Source of the DNA: Acanthochlamys bracteata
Taxonomy: Eukaryota > Streptophyta > Magnoliopsida > Pandanales > Velloziaceae
DNA length: 64,000 bases
Assembly: GCA_019914995.1 (NCBI GenBank)
Contig: CM034128.1
Coordinates: 2,110,501 to 2,174,500, forward strand
Direction of reading: 5' to 3'
In this document: piece after piece, positions 1-11,018 of the stretch
Layout of the letters: every line of letters starts with the position of its first letter
Numbering within the stretch: the first letter of the stretch is position 1
Made by a program: the position numbers and the translations under genes
The notes under the pieces: generated by a model
Seen by the model: the letters and a program-made list of their open reading frames with translations, nothing else
Told to the model about the DNA's origin: nothing
Databases searched by the model: none

Positions 1-1051
1 GAATTCTGATCAAAATTCTTTTATTGATAGAGAAATAATTAATGGGATATAGAAGAATAAGGAATAATCTAAAAGCTAGCTCGCAATAACCTAAAAGCTG
101 GAGGATATAACATGTGTATAAGAATAATAATCTGACAGGGGGTGAAAAACTAGCTAGCTGCCTTCGAAGGAGAAAGGGAATAATTAAAAATTTCGGACGA
201 AAGCAATTGCATGCATGCAAATTAAGCGGAGCATCTGATTGATTCAGACAGCTAGCTGCGTCCACAGTTTCCCCAATATGGTAAGAAGTTGACGTCTTCG
301 CATTGCGAGAAAAGGAAATCAACCGTCTTTTAAGTTTTTCTCTTTCTTTTCTTTTGTCTTTCTCCAAAGTTTCTGTTGAAATTAAAACTTTTTTCGTTGG
401 TTGCTACCTTTCTGCAAAGGTTCAGTGAAGCACAAGCCAGTTGTTCTAGGTCCTCTTGTCTCTCTTTGCAAATCAGCCACATAAAAAAAAAAGTAGAAAC
501 AATAAAAACTCTTCTTTAATCACGGTAGCACTATGATCACTCAGAGTTAATGCTATTTTCTTTGTGAAAAATATTATCAGAAAATTTGTGGATCACAAAA
601 ACCACGTCATAAGTTTGAAGTTTAAGCTACAGAAAAGTTAGCAACTTCTTCGTAAAATATAACGGACGTAATTAAAAATATATAGGTCTTTGGAATTAAA
701 CTTCGATCGATCATGCGTTACCTTATCCTCCTACCCAGCTTTGCTGTTCTTGAAGTGAATCTGTCTATCTAGCTAATATATATATATGTTACTTAGTCAC
801 CATTTATAATAAATTTATCCTTTTAATTTTTAGCTTTTTGCTGAAAGCACCGCTCCAAAAGATTAGTGTATAACTATTATTAAACTCGATTTATTGTCTC
901 CAATGAGCTCCACTAGTATATACATATATAGAAAGTTTCAATTTCTTTCATCATGATGCTTTGTACTTTTCATCATCACTAGACATGCACTGTTGTTAGC
1001 AGTACTAGGCACTCAATTATGGAATATATATATTTAGCAACTTGCATGTTT

Positions 1052-1770
1052 TAGGGTAGTTTGAAAGTACTTAGAATAAAAAAATTAAAAGTAAATTTAT
1101 TTTTATCTAAAAAAAAAATTATATATATATATATAGATATTTTCTTAGAGGTACTCTCTTTTCGGTTTATGACCGGAGTGATCTCCAAATTTAATTTCTA
1201 CTTTTGAATATGAAAAACTATGAGTTAAAAATATACTCATAAAATTTTAACTCAATCGGACCACGAATTTATCTTTATCTGATCATTTGATCAAGATGAT
1301 AAAAAGTAAGAAAATTTAAAAATATATATGTTATATTATTTATATCATTTTGATCAAGTGACCGGATGGACGTACGTGAATTCATAATTTGATTGAGCTA
1401 AAATTTTATTAGTATATTTTTAACTTATAACTTTTCATATTCAACGGTAAAAATTGAATATGAAGATCATTCCGAATATAAACCGAAAAAAAATACACGG
1501 AACCGTTCCTAAAAAAAATGTCCTTATTCTTTTCATATATATATATAAACTAAAAAAATTATTTAAAATATATAAACTTAAATAAAAAAATAGTGTGAAA
1601 CATATTTGCATGTGATGTTTGACATTACTTACAAGAAAATTTATATTTAATCAGATCTTATTATATTTATTATTATTATATTTTTTTAAAATAAAATTCA
1701 TTTTTTTAAAAAATAAAATACTTTTGTGTCAAAAAGATTTATTTTAAAAATATTATCAAATATCTCCTTT
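1052..1770. repeat. AT-rich MITE remnant split by a second element
   Basis: The left end reads GTAGTTTGAAAGTACTTAG. Near 1770 the inverted right end reads roughly GATATTTGATAATA. The A/T-only body resembles the other AT-rich repeats of this window. A different long-palindrome element (1142-1516) sits inside it, so this looks like an older insertion that was itself a target. Both ends are diverged and I found no clean target-site duplication, so the borders are approximate. Confidence 0.3.
1142..1516. mobile_element. Long-palindrome (foldback) MITE, copy 1
   Basis: The two halves are imperfect inverted repeats of about 165 bp. The left arm has TTTTCGGTTTAT, later GAATATGAAAA, AGTTAAAAATATACT and ATAAAATTTTAACTCAATC. 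The reverse complement of the right arm has TTTTCGGTTTAT, GAATATGAAAA, AAGTTAAAAATATACT and ATAAAATTTTAGCTCAATC in the same order and spacing. There is no coding capacity, so this would be a non-autonomous DNA element. A transcript across it could fold into one long hairpin. The copy at 5573-5953 has related arms. Confidence 0.65.
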
Positions 1771-4700
1771 GTGTGATTTATAGAAATATATACATGCATC
1801 ATCAATCAAGTGGTCAAACAACATAATTATTGTATAATATATAATGATGTAAGTTGTGCAAAAGTTTTATATATAAAGAAGGCTTACAACTTATATTCCA
1901 ATTTCTGGCCAACTAAAAACGGCATCTGGTAGTGCTGACAGCTAAAGAATCATCACCGCGTAAACTTGTTATATATATTTTTCTGTAGAAAAAGAACAAA
2001 CACTAAAAAGGAAAACCTATACGTCGACGATTGTGAGAACACACAAAATTTTTTATGGATAGACATTGTCGCCGGGGAAAAGTAAAAAAGCTGAATCTAG
2101 AGACAAAAACAAAATAGAAAAAGTTGACAATCACATAATATATAGGCATCGTGTGGCATTGCATTTATACTCTACTTTATTTTTATTTTTTATTTTATTT
2201 TTTTAAATAAATTATTTATAACATTTATTTTAAACTTTTAAAAAATATATCGTAATACTTTTATTATTGATTATTATTATTATTTTAAATAAAAAAAAGC
2301 TATTTCAGTATATCTGTTATATATTTTTATTTAAAAAAATTATTTATAAATACTTCTAAACGTTTTTATATTTTTTTTTAAAGCATATTTGCACATTTTT
2401 TTTCAAAATCATCCGCTCATGATTATACGACCGTCACTTAATCGAAGTTTGATTGAACGGTCGAAATTCAATCAACGATGATGCTTGTGGAGAATAAACG
2501 CATCATTCTAAAAGAACTAAAAGTATTTATAAAAAAAGAGCGTCTATATTCTCCGCATGTACGTACCTTATATACGGTTTCGTTTTGTTTGGCATATGTA
2601 TGTACATCAAAAGGTTCTTTGATACCAACTTGTAATAGTGAAAACCAAATAGGGAATCTTATTAGAGGAGGGTTCATATATGTGTTAGTTCATAGTAGTG
2701 CATAGTCCATTAGCATGCAAGAAAAAAGGCAACAAGTAGTGTGAAGAAGAAGGGAGAAAATTAAGTTGGGAGAACCGAATACCTTTTGCCTCCCTTTGTT
2801 GTTTGCCATATATACCAGTTCATTCAAATTTAAAAGGGCAAAGCAACATTCGCTTTACTTGCTTGTCCCTATTGTCCCAACAAATTAATTAATATTACTT
2901 TCTGTAGAATAATTATTATTAATGGAACATGAAATGGAAAGCTTTAATTGTTTGCTTGCGTAATGACACTTCGATTAGCGTCATTTAATTAAGTGATGAA
3001 CTTCACAGATTGCTTCCATGATTTGTTTGATGTGCTTGGAAGACACTAACTCAACAAAATTTTAAAATCATAATCACTTCAACATATACAATTAATCCCC
3101 ACTTGATGAGCTTTTAAACTTTTATTTTATTTTTTACGTTTAGGACGTGGTTTAAATGTCCGTAACTGAGTTTCGTGAAATTAAAAATTGAAAAGTAAAA
3201 TTTTTTGAAAAATAAAATAAAAATGTACTTCAGTATTTTTATTTCAATAATTTTTTAAAATATATTAAAAATTAAAAAATATAATTATATTGAAAAATAT
3301 ACAAATAAAAAAGTTAGAAATAAAATTTCACCGTAGAAATAAAGTTTTAAATTTTTCGTATAATTAAAATATATAAATTATTCAGAACTCAAAATCTGAC
3401 AAAAAAAATAAAATTACGGACATTTAAAATACTCTTTTACTAAAACCCCATCATCGTCATCATCATACAAGATTTTTATAAGATTTTTTATGGGCCATCA
3501 AATTAATATATGTTTATGTATTGCTTGACTTGTTATAGCATTAATAATGATTAAACCTAACTGCATTCAAGAACCCATAATAATTCATTTTTATTGGTCC
3601 ACCTTAGAAAAAGGTTTCATTTCTCTTTTAGGTAATATATATATAATAATAAATATTTTATACGTATAATGTTGTCGGTACCAATCTATAAATGATTGAA
3701 TATATATGAAAAGTACGGTTATACTGTTATCGTAATTTTCAATACAGATGATTACGTTGGACCACCGAGTCGCAGAAATACCCATCTCTTTCTGGACCAT
3801 ATAGAATACATTTTAGAAAACGTTTGAAGTACTTATCTATAAATTTTTAAAAAATTATAGATATTTTAGAGATAGTTTATATAATATTTTATTTTCTTCA
3901 CCTACTAAAATTTATAAATTTATAAATTTTTATGACATATAATTTTTTATATTTTTAAATTATAAATAAATTTATAAAATATTATAAAATTTTATTAAAT
4001 ATTATAATATATAAAATTTAAATAAAATACTCTTTAAATGCACTGCTAAATTGTATCGTAGGAGACGTTTTATATTATTTTTGAAGTGCTTATCATTTTA
4101 ATAAACACTTCATATTTTCTAATAAATTTATACAGTATTTCACAATTTTTTTTCAAATTTTGAAAAAAAATTGTATATCATAAAATCTATATATTTTAAT
4201 ATTTTTTAGGTAAAAAAATCAATCTTATTTGTTAAACATTTTTGAAATACCACTTATTCTAAATAAATTCTATTTCGTAACAATTTCTAACGTATTTAGC
4301 CCCTTTGGAGATTGTTTTTGACTTCTTATTCATCTCCTTTTAATTTATTATTTAAAATTCTACAGTATTTTATATTTTTAAAAATATTTAGGCGTAATAA
4401 ATCGTATGTCATAAATAATCATATGTATGGAGTTTTTTATTATCTAAATTACATAAAAAAAGAAAAAACTCCATAAATTTTTTTTAAACAAAAGCACTTT
4501 TTTCCTAAGCAATCTCAATCACTGACCGCTTATACAAAGAAGGAAAAAAAAATGTTTTACATAAGCACTTGTTATATATATTTGAACAAAACCTATGAAT
4601 TTATTCACAATTTTTTCAAAATTATGGATGTGTATGCAACTCATATGAGAACAAGATATCAAAAAGGCACCCAAAAATTTTGCCTCAAAATTCTTCCATA

Positions 4701-5031
4701 AGAGATCTGTGATGCTTATTGAATATTGCATTATATACAAACAAACAAAGGCTTTCAAATGAAAAAGTTATTTACAAGTTTCATGCAAAATATATTAAAA
4801 AAAAAAAAAATACAGTAAAGCTTGTGTATGTATCTTCGTTTAAGCTATGTACCAAAGAAAATCAATATACTAAGCCTATTTTCCCCCATAACATATTATA
4901 TACACATTCCATAAATAATTTTGTCTACTAATTATTTAGATAGCTCCCACCTTTTGATACAAAAATCTATATATAATAATATTTTTTAAAAATACATATA
5001 TACCAATGTGGGAATAGAATGAATGATTTAG

Positions 5032-5284
5032 GAGCTGTTTGGTTTAGCTTATAAGAAAAATAATTTTTAAAAAATTTTTTTATATTTTTTAGTACATATT
5101 TTATAAGTATTTAAAAAATTTATTTAAAAATTTAAAAAGTGTAAAAAAATTTTACGTAATAAAATTTTTTTATTATATATATTTTTTTTTAAAATAAAAA
5201 ATAAAATTTAATTTTAAAAAAAAATAAAAATATTTTTTATTTTAGAAAAAATTTTATTTATAAGTAATTTCAAAATGCCCCAAT
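5032..5284. repeat. AT-rich MITE with GTTTGG-type terminal inverted repeats
   Basis: The left end GGAGCTGTTTGGTTTAGCTT pairs with the inverted right end GGGGCATTTTGAAATTACTT. The 200-bp core is almost only A and T. It belongs with the similar copies at 9174, 17597 and 52214. No coding capacity is present and no clean target duplication was found. Confidence 0.5.
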
Positions 5285-5572
5285 GGGGAGGTGATGATAT
5301 AATGTGTTGTCATGTGAATCCTGAACATTAAGCTTTTGGAATGTTTGGAATAATATTAATCATGGGATTACAATAGATGGGGAAAGATTTTCCTTGCAAA
5401 ATGGCTCCAATTCTCACCTCAATATATGATGAGCTTGCTTTATCAGCATATTCTTTCTTTCCCAGAACACAACAAGCAACTTGTTCATAATCACCTACGC
5501 AGTTGGAAAATTTTGAATCTATCCCTTACTTATTACGGCCACGGATATATATATATATATATAAAGATATAT

Positions 5573-5953
5573 ATTATCATTTTAAACGTACATTAGTTAG
5601 TGTACATTGACTTATATAAAGTGCGCAAAAAATCTAAAATTTTAATTTTTACTGTTAGATATAAATAATTGTAAGTTTGAAATATAGTGATAAAATTTTA
5701 GCTCAATCAGAACACAAATTAATATCTATCGGACTCTTAATCAAAATGACAAAAAAAATATTATATTTTGAAATTTTTTCTATAATATTGATCAAAAGAA
5801 CGGATGAAAGTCTATTTATTATCCAATAAAGTTAAATTTTGTTAATATATTCACAACTTAGAGTCTTCATATTTAATTTTAAAAATTAATTTTAAATTTT
5901 TTACGCACCTTATAGACCCAATGTGCACTAATATGTACATGAGATGATAATTA
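5573..5953. mobile_element. Long-palindrome (foldback) MITE, copy 2
   Basis: The left end has ATTATCAT, then GTACATTAGTTAGTGTACATTG, AAGTGCGCAAAAAATCTAAA and ATAAAATTTTAGCTCAATC. The reverse complement of the right end has ATTATCAT, GTACATATTAGTGCACATTG, AGGTGCGTAAAAAATTTAAA and an AAAATTTAACTTTATTGG stretch in the same order. The arms are about 165-180 bp. The internal motif around ATAAAATTTTAGCTCAATC is shared with the element at 1142-1516, so both appear to be one family. It is non-coding. Confidence 0.65.
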
Positions 5954-6339
5954 CACGATGAAATAGGTATGCGCTTTTGGTATAAACACTTTTTTTTTGC
6001 GAATCTTTCGATACAGAATCGAATTAAACTAAAAAAAAATTCCTATTCCTATATGCTAGAACTTTTAGATCATTTTTACGGTACATAAAGTCCTTATTAC
6101 ACAAACATTTATCTACCAACCAGTGTCATATTCAAATTAAAACTTTTCAGCATTAAGCAAAACACAAAAAAAAGAAAGAAAGTTTAACATTTAGAGGGAT
6201 GTAATTAGACAAACATTATTAAAATTATTATGTTGTATGATGAAAGCAATGCAAAGAAAAAAGCTGGTAGTGAGTGGTAGTGGTGAAAAGGGAACCTTTT
6301 GTTTTAGAATAGAGAAAAGGTTCTTATGGTCCCTTTGCC

Positions 6340-6346
6340 TATAAAT
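6340..6346 (+). promoter_or_regulatory. TATA box of the FAF-type gene
   Basis: TATAAAT sits in a locally GC-richer stretch (CCTATAAATGAGCCC). It would place transcription start near 6370-6380, just before a C/A-rich, CAA-repeat leader typical of plant 5' UTRs. That gives a leader of about 450 nt before the ATG at 6825. Inferred from sequence only. Confidence 0.6.
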
Positions 6347-6518
6347 GAGCCCCATCCCTTCCTCATCTCTTCTCGGCCGACCACTTCCATTCAATTCAAA
6401 ACAACACAACAACAACAACCCCCTCCTACTGAATCCCAAGAGAAACCTACCTAGTTTAATCCCTAATAACAAAACCAAGTTGTTTCTTGCTTGTTGTTTG
6501 AATCATAATCATAATCAT

Positions 6519-6559
6519 CTGCTCTGCTCTGCTCTGCCCTGCCCTGATCTGCTCTGCTT
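6519..6559 (+). repeat. CTCTG pentanucleotide repeat in the FAF leader
   Basis: About eight imperfect copies of CTGCT/CTGCC run head to tail. They lie inside the predicted 5' UTR of the FAF-type gene, directly before the upstream reading frame. Such a tract may vary in length between individuals. Confidence 0.7.
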
Positions 6560-6563
6560 CTTG

Positions 6564-6794
6564 ATGTTGTTTATTTTCATTGAGGTAAAAATTATTTCCC
6601 TCCATATGCTTCTTTGCTCGGTTTCAAAAAAGCTTCATCCAATCATCTCACTCGTACTACAGCTACAACTTGTGGGACTCACCAACCCTTTGATCGGCGG
6701 GCAAACGATCTCACAAACTTCTTATTCTTTTGATCTCTACAGTGAACAACAAGTTACTGCCATTATCTCCAACAACATCTACCAAAGGATTTAG
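6564..6794 (+). other. Upstream reading frame in the FAF leader, possibly crossing a leader intron
   Basis: An ATG at 6564 opens 76 codons that end with TAG at 6794, 30 nt before the main ATG at 6825. The peptide resembles nothing I know. If the leader is unspliced, this uORF should reduce translation of the main protein. Alternatively GAG/GTAAAA near 6582 is a donor of a leader intron, with an acceptor such as CTACAG near 6661, which would remove part of the frame. The sequence does not decide between these. Confidence 0.3.
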
Positions 6795-6824
6795 CTGAGT
6801 GAAGCGAAGCAAAGCGTAGCAAAC

Positions 6825-8255
6825 ATGTCTGTGGCTGTCTGTCGCAGTTCTTTTGCTGACATTCTCATACCACCGGGGTCTTCTTCCTCTTCGTCGATGA
6901 GTTGGCTATTACCTCCGCGACCGCTGCAGGATAATAATTTCTGTGAACCTTTGTTGGATAAGGAAGAATCTGAGAGACCTGGACAGTTGGACATATGGAC
7001 TTCGATACAAGCACAGAAGGCTAAAGAAGCTTCGCTCCCCCCGCCTTACGTTCACCCGCTTCTCCGAAGGTCTTCGAGCTTACTCACCCAGAAGAGCTTA
7101 GAAATTTGCACCGAAAGTTTAGGCTCTGAGACTGGCTCCGACGCGTTCTCTTCCTCCGATGAGAGCGATTTCCCTTTCTTTGCCAAGCGAGAAAGCGATG
7201 AAGAAAAAGATAGTGAAGATGAAGAAGATAACGAGGTCGATTATCAAGAAACAGAGGAAGAGGAGAATCGAGCACTGAAGCAACAAAGGGGTAAAGATCT
7301 TCCAATGGTAAACTATCACTGTTCCATCGGCCGTAAATCTCCGTCAATGAGGTTCCCTCCCCCGCTCCCTTCGATCTCTCGCCGTGACGGTCCCTGCGTT
7401 AGCATGCGTCCTCACCGCCGTGACGGTCGCCTAGTCGTCGAGGCAGTGCCTGTCCCTTCTCAGAACTACCTACAAGCCGAGCGCCAAGGCGGCCGCCTGC
7501 TTCTCTCCTTCATCAACACTGCTTCTTCACCGGATTCCGGCATAAAAACCACCTGCGTTACTTCCAATGAGCTAACTGCAGTACGGCAAGAAGAAGCTTT
7601 AGAAGAAGAAGTTGTAGTAATGGAAGAAGAAGAAGAAGAAGAGCAAGAGGAAGAAGAAGTTGAAGTGGTCGAAAGAGGAACGTTGGTTGAAGTGAAGGTG
7701 AGCACACAGCCTCAGTTGCAGAGTGGCGCCAAAGTTCTCCGGTCAACGGTTGTGATTAACAAGTTCGTCGGCGCTACGCCTCTCGGTAACCAAGAACGTT
7801 GGGCTGAGACCGTTGCTGAAGAAGATCATGAACACCAACAGCATGTAAAGCGCGAGCAACAACAACAGCTGCTGATGATGATGACTACTACCGATTACAA
7901 TCACGAACTTGAAAACGTTAACAATAACGAGCAAACTTTAATCAAAAGGACTGAAGAACCAGCAGCACATTCGCCGCAGCCGTTGCGTAGGATACCGAGC
8001 ACGACGATATCAACTACAGCAGCGGCAGCGGCAGTGGTGGAAACAGCGCTTAGCGCTACAGGAGGCAGCAATGTTAGGGATTACGTCCGGCTTCCGCGAC
8101 TTGCAGCGCAGCACAGTGTATTGCCGGACAACAAGGTTCTGTTCACATCGAAGCGGCGGAACAGAGAAGAGCTCCTTCACAATATGCGACGGTGCAGCCA
8201 GCTCCGGCGACCGTTGTTCATATGGGAACCTTACTGCGTAGCGACATCTTCCTAG
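6825..8255 (+). CDS. FANTASTIC FOUR (FAF)-family protein, single exon, 476 aa
   Basis: This is a plant-specific protein of the FAF family. Arabidopsis FAF1-4 limit shoot meristem size through the WUSCHEL/CLAVATA loop, and longer FAF-like members have been tied to ABA signalling. The N-terminus has a conserved patch around YVHPLLRRSS and KSLEICTESLGSETGSD (about residues 73-105). An acidic stretch follows (about 123-150). The FAF core spans about residues 177-230: FPPPLPSISRRDG, MRPHRRDGRLVVEAVPV and ending GGRLLLSFI. A Glu-rich tract (about 254-284) comes from GAA/GAG repeats, then Q-rich and Ala-rich low complexity, with a conserved-looking end around RRPLFIWEPYCV. The start ATG follows a stop-containing leader, and the frame is uninterrupted to TAG. 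At 476 aa it is longer than FAF1-4 and nearer the FAF-like type. No catalytic motif is present, and the subfamily is uncertain. Confidence 0.9.
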   Translation: MSVAVCRSSFADILIPPGSSSSSSMSWLLPPRPLQDNNFCEPLLDKEESERPGQLDIWTSIQAQKAKEASLPPPYVHPLLRRSSSLLTQKSLEICTESLGSETGSDAFSSSDESDFPFFAKRESDEEKDSEDEEDNEVDYQETEEEENRALKQQRGKDLPMVNYHCSIGRKSPSMRFPPPLPSISRRDGPCVSMRPHRRDGRLVVEAVPVPSQNYLQAERQGGRLLLSFINTASSPDSGIKTTCVTSNELTAVRQEEALEEEVVVMEEEEEEEQEEEEVEVVERGTLVEVKVSTQPQLQSGAKVLRSTVVINKFVGATPLGNQERWAETVAEEDHEHQQHVKREQQQQLLMMMTTTDYNHELENVNNNEQTLIKRTEEPAAHSPQPLRRIPSTTISTTAAAAAVVETALSATGGSNVRDYVRLPRLAAQHSVLPDNKVLFTSKRRNREELLHNMRRCSQLRRPLFIWEPYCVATSS

Positions 8256-9173
8256 AGAACACCATAATAACCATTGATGATCATCAGAGCTAGCAAGTAC
8301 TCTATGTCTTCGCCATCCAGCTACTAGATTTAAACTGATTTAATTTTGAAAATTGTTATCGTGGGTTACGATTAATGTTCGCTAGCTACTTCTTTAGCTA
8401 GCTAATAATGAATGAATCAATCAGATATATAGAGATGGATCTGAATAATCAGTAGTGTATAATTTGGTTATCTTTTTCTTTGGTTTTGGTTGAGATTTTC
8501 TTTTTTTCTCTTTCTGGGGATTAGAACACAGAAATCTTTCGAAAGATGAGAAAAATGGAATGTGAATCAATCAACCAAATAATCAAAATCTTTGTTATAT
8601 ATAACTAATTTGGTTGAGTGTTGTTAATTTGGATTCAAGTTTTTTTTTTTCTTCTAATTTGAATTAGCTTTGGTGCCACACTACAGAAAGTGATGACTTC
8701 GAATGCTTGTGAAGAACCGACGGTTGAAAAAAGTCAGCTGTTTTTCCTTGGTAAGCTTGACTTAAATTAACAATATGTAGAAAGTGAAAGAAATATGATT
8801 GTTTGACTTTTGCAAAAATATTAATGATAATAATAACTAGTCGGATAATGATGACGTTAGTCATAAAAAGATGAATTATTATTTATATGTTTTTATTATT
8901 TTCAAGTCATGGTGAAAATTTTGTTAATATAGTTTTTTAAGTTCGCACAGTGTAGAGTACTATAGGAAGTAAAGTATATATACTTAATTAGGCTTTTAAC
9001 TGTATATATATATAAATGGAATATGGTCAACAAGTAATCAAAGGGTCCAAATAACACAAAACAATGTTTTCTAGAACTCTCAGGTCCTAATTTCTAGGAA
9101 ATAAAATTAATTAGCAATAAAAGTATGATCAAAAAATTATATTACATATATAAAGATGGTATATGCAGATATA

Positions 9174-9405
9174 AGAAGTGTTTGAAAGTAATTTTAAAAT
9201 AAATTTTTTTTAAATAAAAAAATATTTTATCATTTCGAAAATAAAATTTATTTTTATCTAAAAAATAATAATAGTAAAATATTAATATATACAATTTTTC
9301 TTTCTTTTTTAAAATTTTTAATAAATTTTATTAAAAATATAAAATAAAAATCACTCTCTGAAAAATGTTGAAGAAATAATCCCAAATACTCTGATTAGTT
9401 CAATG
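9174..9405. repeat. AT-rich MITE with GTTTGG-type ends, diverged copy
   Basis: The left end GAAGTGTTTGAAAGTAATTTT pairs with the inverted right end CAGAGTATTTGGGATTATTTC. The core is A/T-only, as in the 5032 and 17597 copies. It is non-coding and its borders are approximate. Confidence 0.4.
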
Positions 9406-10231
9406 TAATAAAATTCCAAAGAGCAGTAACAGTCAGTTCATGGAGAAAATCTTGCAACACACAATCAAAGAAGCTTTCTTGGAAAGAACCGCTCTGCTGT
9501 CTCCTTCCCCCAGCTATACATTGCACTTCCTTCTTTTTTGTTCCTCAAAGCTTTAGAAAAAAATGCATGAAGTTTATTTATAATCATGAAATTAAGTAGC
9601 TAGGTCACCACACCAAAAGCAATTAACCTACCAGTTCCAATTCCAATAATCAAACCAAAGATCCAAACTTTGATATTATGCTCCCTTTTCTCTCAGCACA
9701 ATGAATAATTAGAACAAAAAATAAGAAGAACAAGAAAGTTTTCTAGTTGGACACCTTTTCTACTATTCTAGCTTTTACATCAAAGGTTGTAGGGCAAAGG
9801 CCAACTCAATCTTTTTCTTGCCTTTGAATCATTCATGCAATAACTTTTTACTTAATATTATTAGTACTAGTGCAGTGCAGCAGGTTAGGAATGAATACCA
9901 AGCGAAGTCCCCAGCAATAAACAGCCAGCAAGCAACAATCACATACATGTATGTATATATTATGCATTGCTGTTCATGCGCTTTAGGTCTTTCTCATTGA
10001 GTTGTGAGCTCTGTTAGTGGAGATCCTGTTAATTATAGTACAACTTTCGTTTGTTTTGTTAATGGTACGGACCGGCAACAGTTACACTACGGAGAAGATC
10101 TTAAAGTGTATTTTATAATGCCAGCACTTTTTCTTGGAGTGACCATTCATACTATTCAAATTATATGCCAAGTCATAACAGTTATTTGTTTGATATCAAT
10201 ACCAAAAAGTATTGGATGGTTTACTATTAAT

Positions 10232-11018
10232 CATAGTTGTCAGATCACCCGAAAACCGTTGATCCGCTCGATAAATCGGTCCAAATTTATAAAAATCGTC
10301 TGAACAATTGATCCACTTTCACCTATTTTGACTCGTTTCAATCCGACCAATCCGTCCGTCCGGATCAAACCGGTTTGAATAAAATTTAAAAAAATTAATT
10401 AAAAAATTTAAATTAATAATATATTTAATAAAAAAATAAGTATTAATAACTTTATATTGAAAAATAATATATAGTTTATATTTTGTATTTGCATATGATA
10501 ATGCAAAAATATAATTGATTATGTCTTATTTATAAATATCAATTATTCGTAATTTAAAAAAAAATTATATTATAAAATATTTAGACTCAAATATATATAT
10601 ATATACATAAAAAAGTTGGTTATGTCTTTTTTATGATTTATCTATTTTATAATTTTATCTTCTTCTAATCTTCTACTTTATTTAAATATTTTTTATTATA
10701 AATTTTTATTGTTATTATTGTTGTTGGTAGTGGTAATGCCATGGTAGCAATAATTTAATTTTCGCTATGATTATTATTACTGTTGTTGTTGATAGTAATA
10801 CTACAGTAAAAATATTTTAATTTTTTGCTGTGATTACTGTTGCTATTATTATTGATAGTATCATGATGACAGTAAGTTTTTGACTGTGATTATTGTTATT
10901 GTTAATTTAAAAATATTTCAATATTATTGATCTGACGGTTCGACCGGTGGGTCAATCCAAAAATCGTGATCCGAATAATTTTTTGATTCGATTTTCGATC
11001 CGGTTCTTACAACTATAA
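10232..11018. mobile_element. 787-bp MITE flanked by a TATTAAT target duplication
   Basis: The left terminus reads CATAGTTGTCAGATC and the inverted right terminus TTATAGTTGTAAGAACCGG. Both are followed by matching CGAT/CCG-rich sub-terminal blocks (CGGTCC, GACCGGTGGG, GATCCGG). TATTAAT is present immediately outside both ends (10225-10231 and 11019-11025). With one mismatch the duplication could be 8 bp, as for hAT elements. There is no transposase frame, so it is non-autonomous. The interior is AT-rich and holds a tandem repeat. Confidence 0.65.
10711..10903. repeat. Imperfect tandem repeat of about 60 bp inside the 787-bp MITE
   Basis: Roughly three units repeat the pattern TTATTRTTGTTGTTG, then ATAGTAAT and a CAGTAA block, an A/T stretch, and GCTGTGA or ACTGTGA. 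The units differ by substitutions and small indels. The repeat probably arose after, or as part of, element amplification. Confidence 0.5.

Larger units (their letters stand above)
1..6339. other. AT-rich intergenic region without a recognisable gene
   Basis: No reading frame here exceeds about 100 codons, and none resembles a known protein. The stretch is strongly AT-rich with poly-A/T and TA runs. It contains several inverted-repeat elements listed separately. The last few hundred bases before 6340 are presumably the promoter of the FAF-type gene. I saw no tRNA, rRNA or miRNA precursor. Confidence 0.7.

Noticed and set aside
7466..7705. Ser/Thr-rich minus-strand frame inside the FAF-type gene
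   Set aside because: It is the antisense of GAA/GAG repeats and is explained by low complexity.
9818..10303. Two small plus-strand frames of 60 and 99 codons
   Set aside because: The second frame runs into the 787-bp MITE, and neither resembles a protein.
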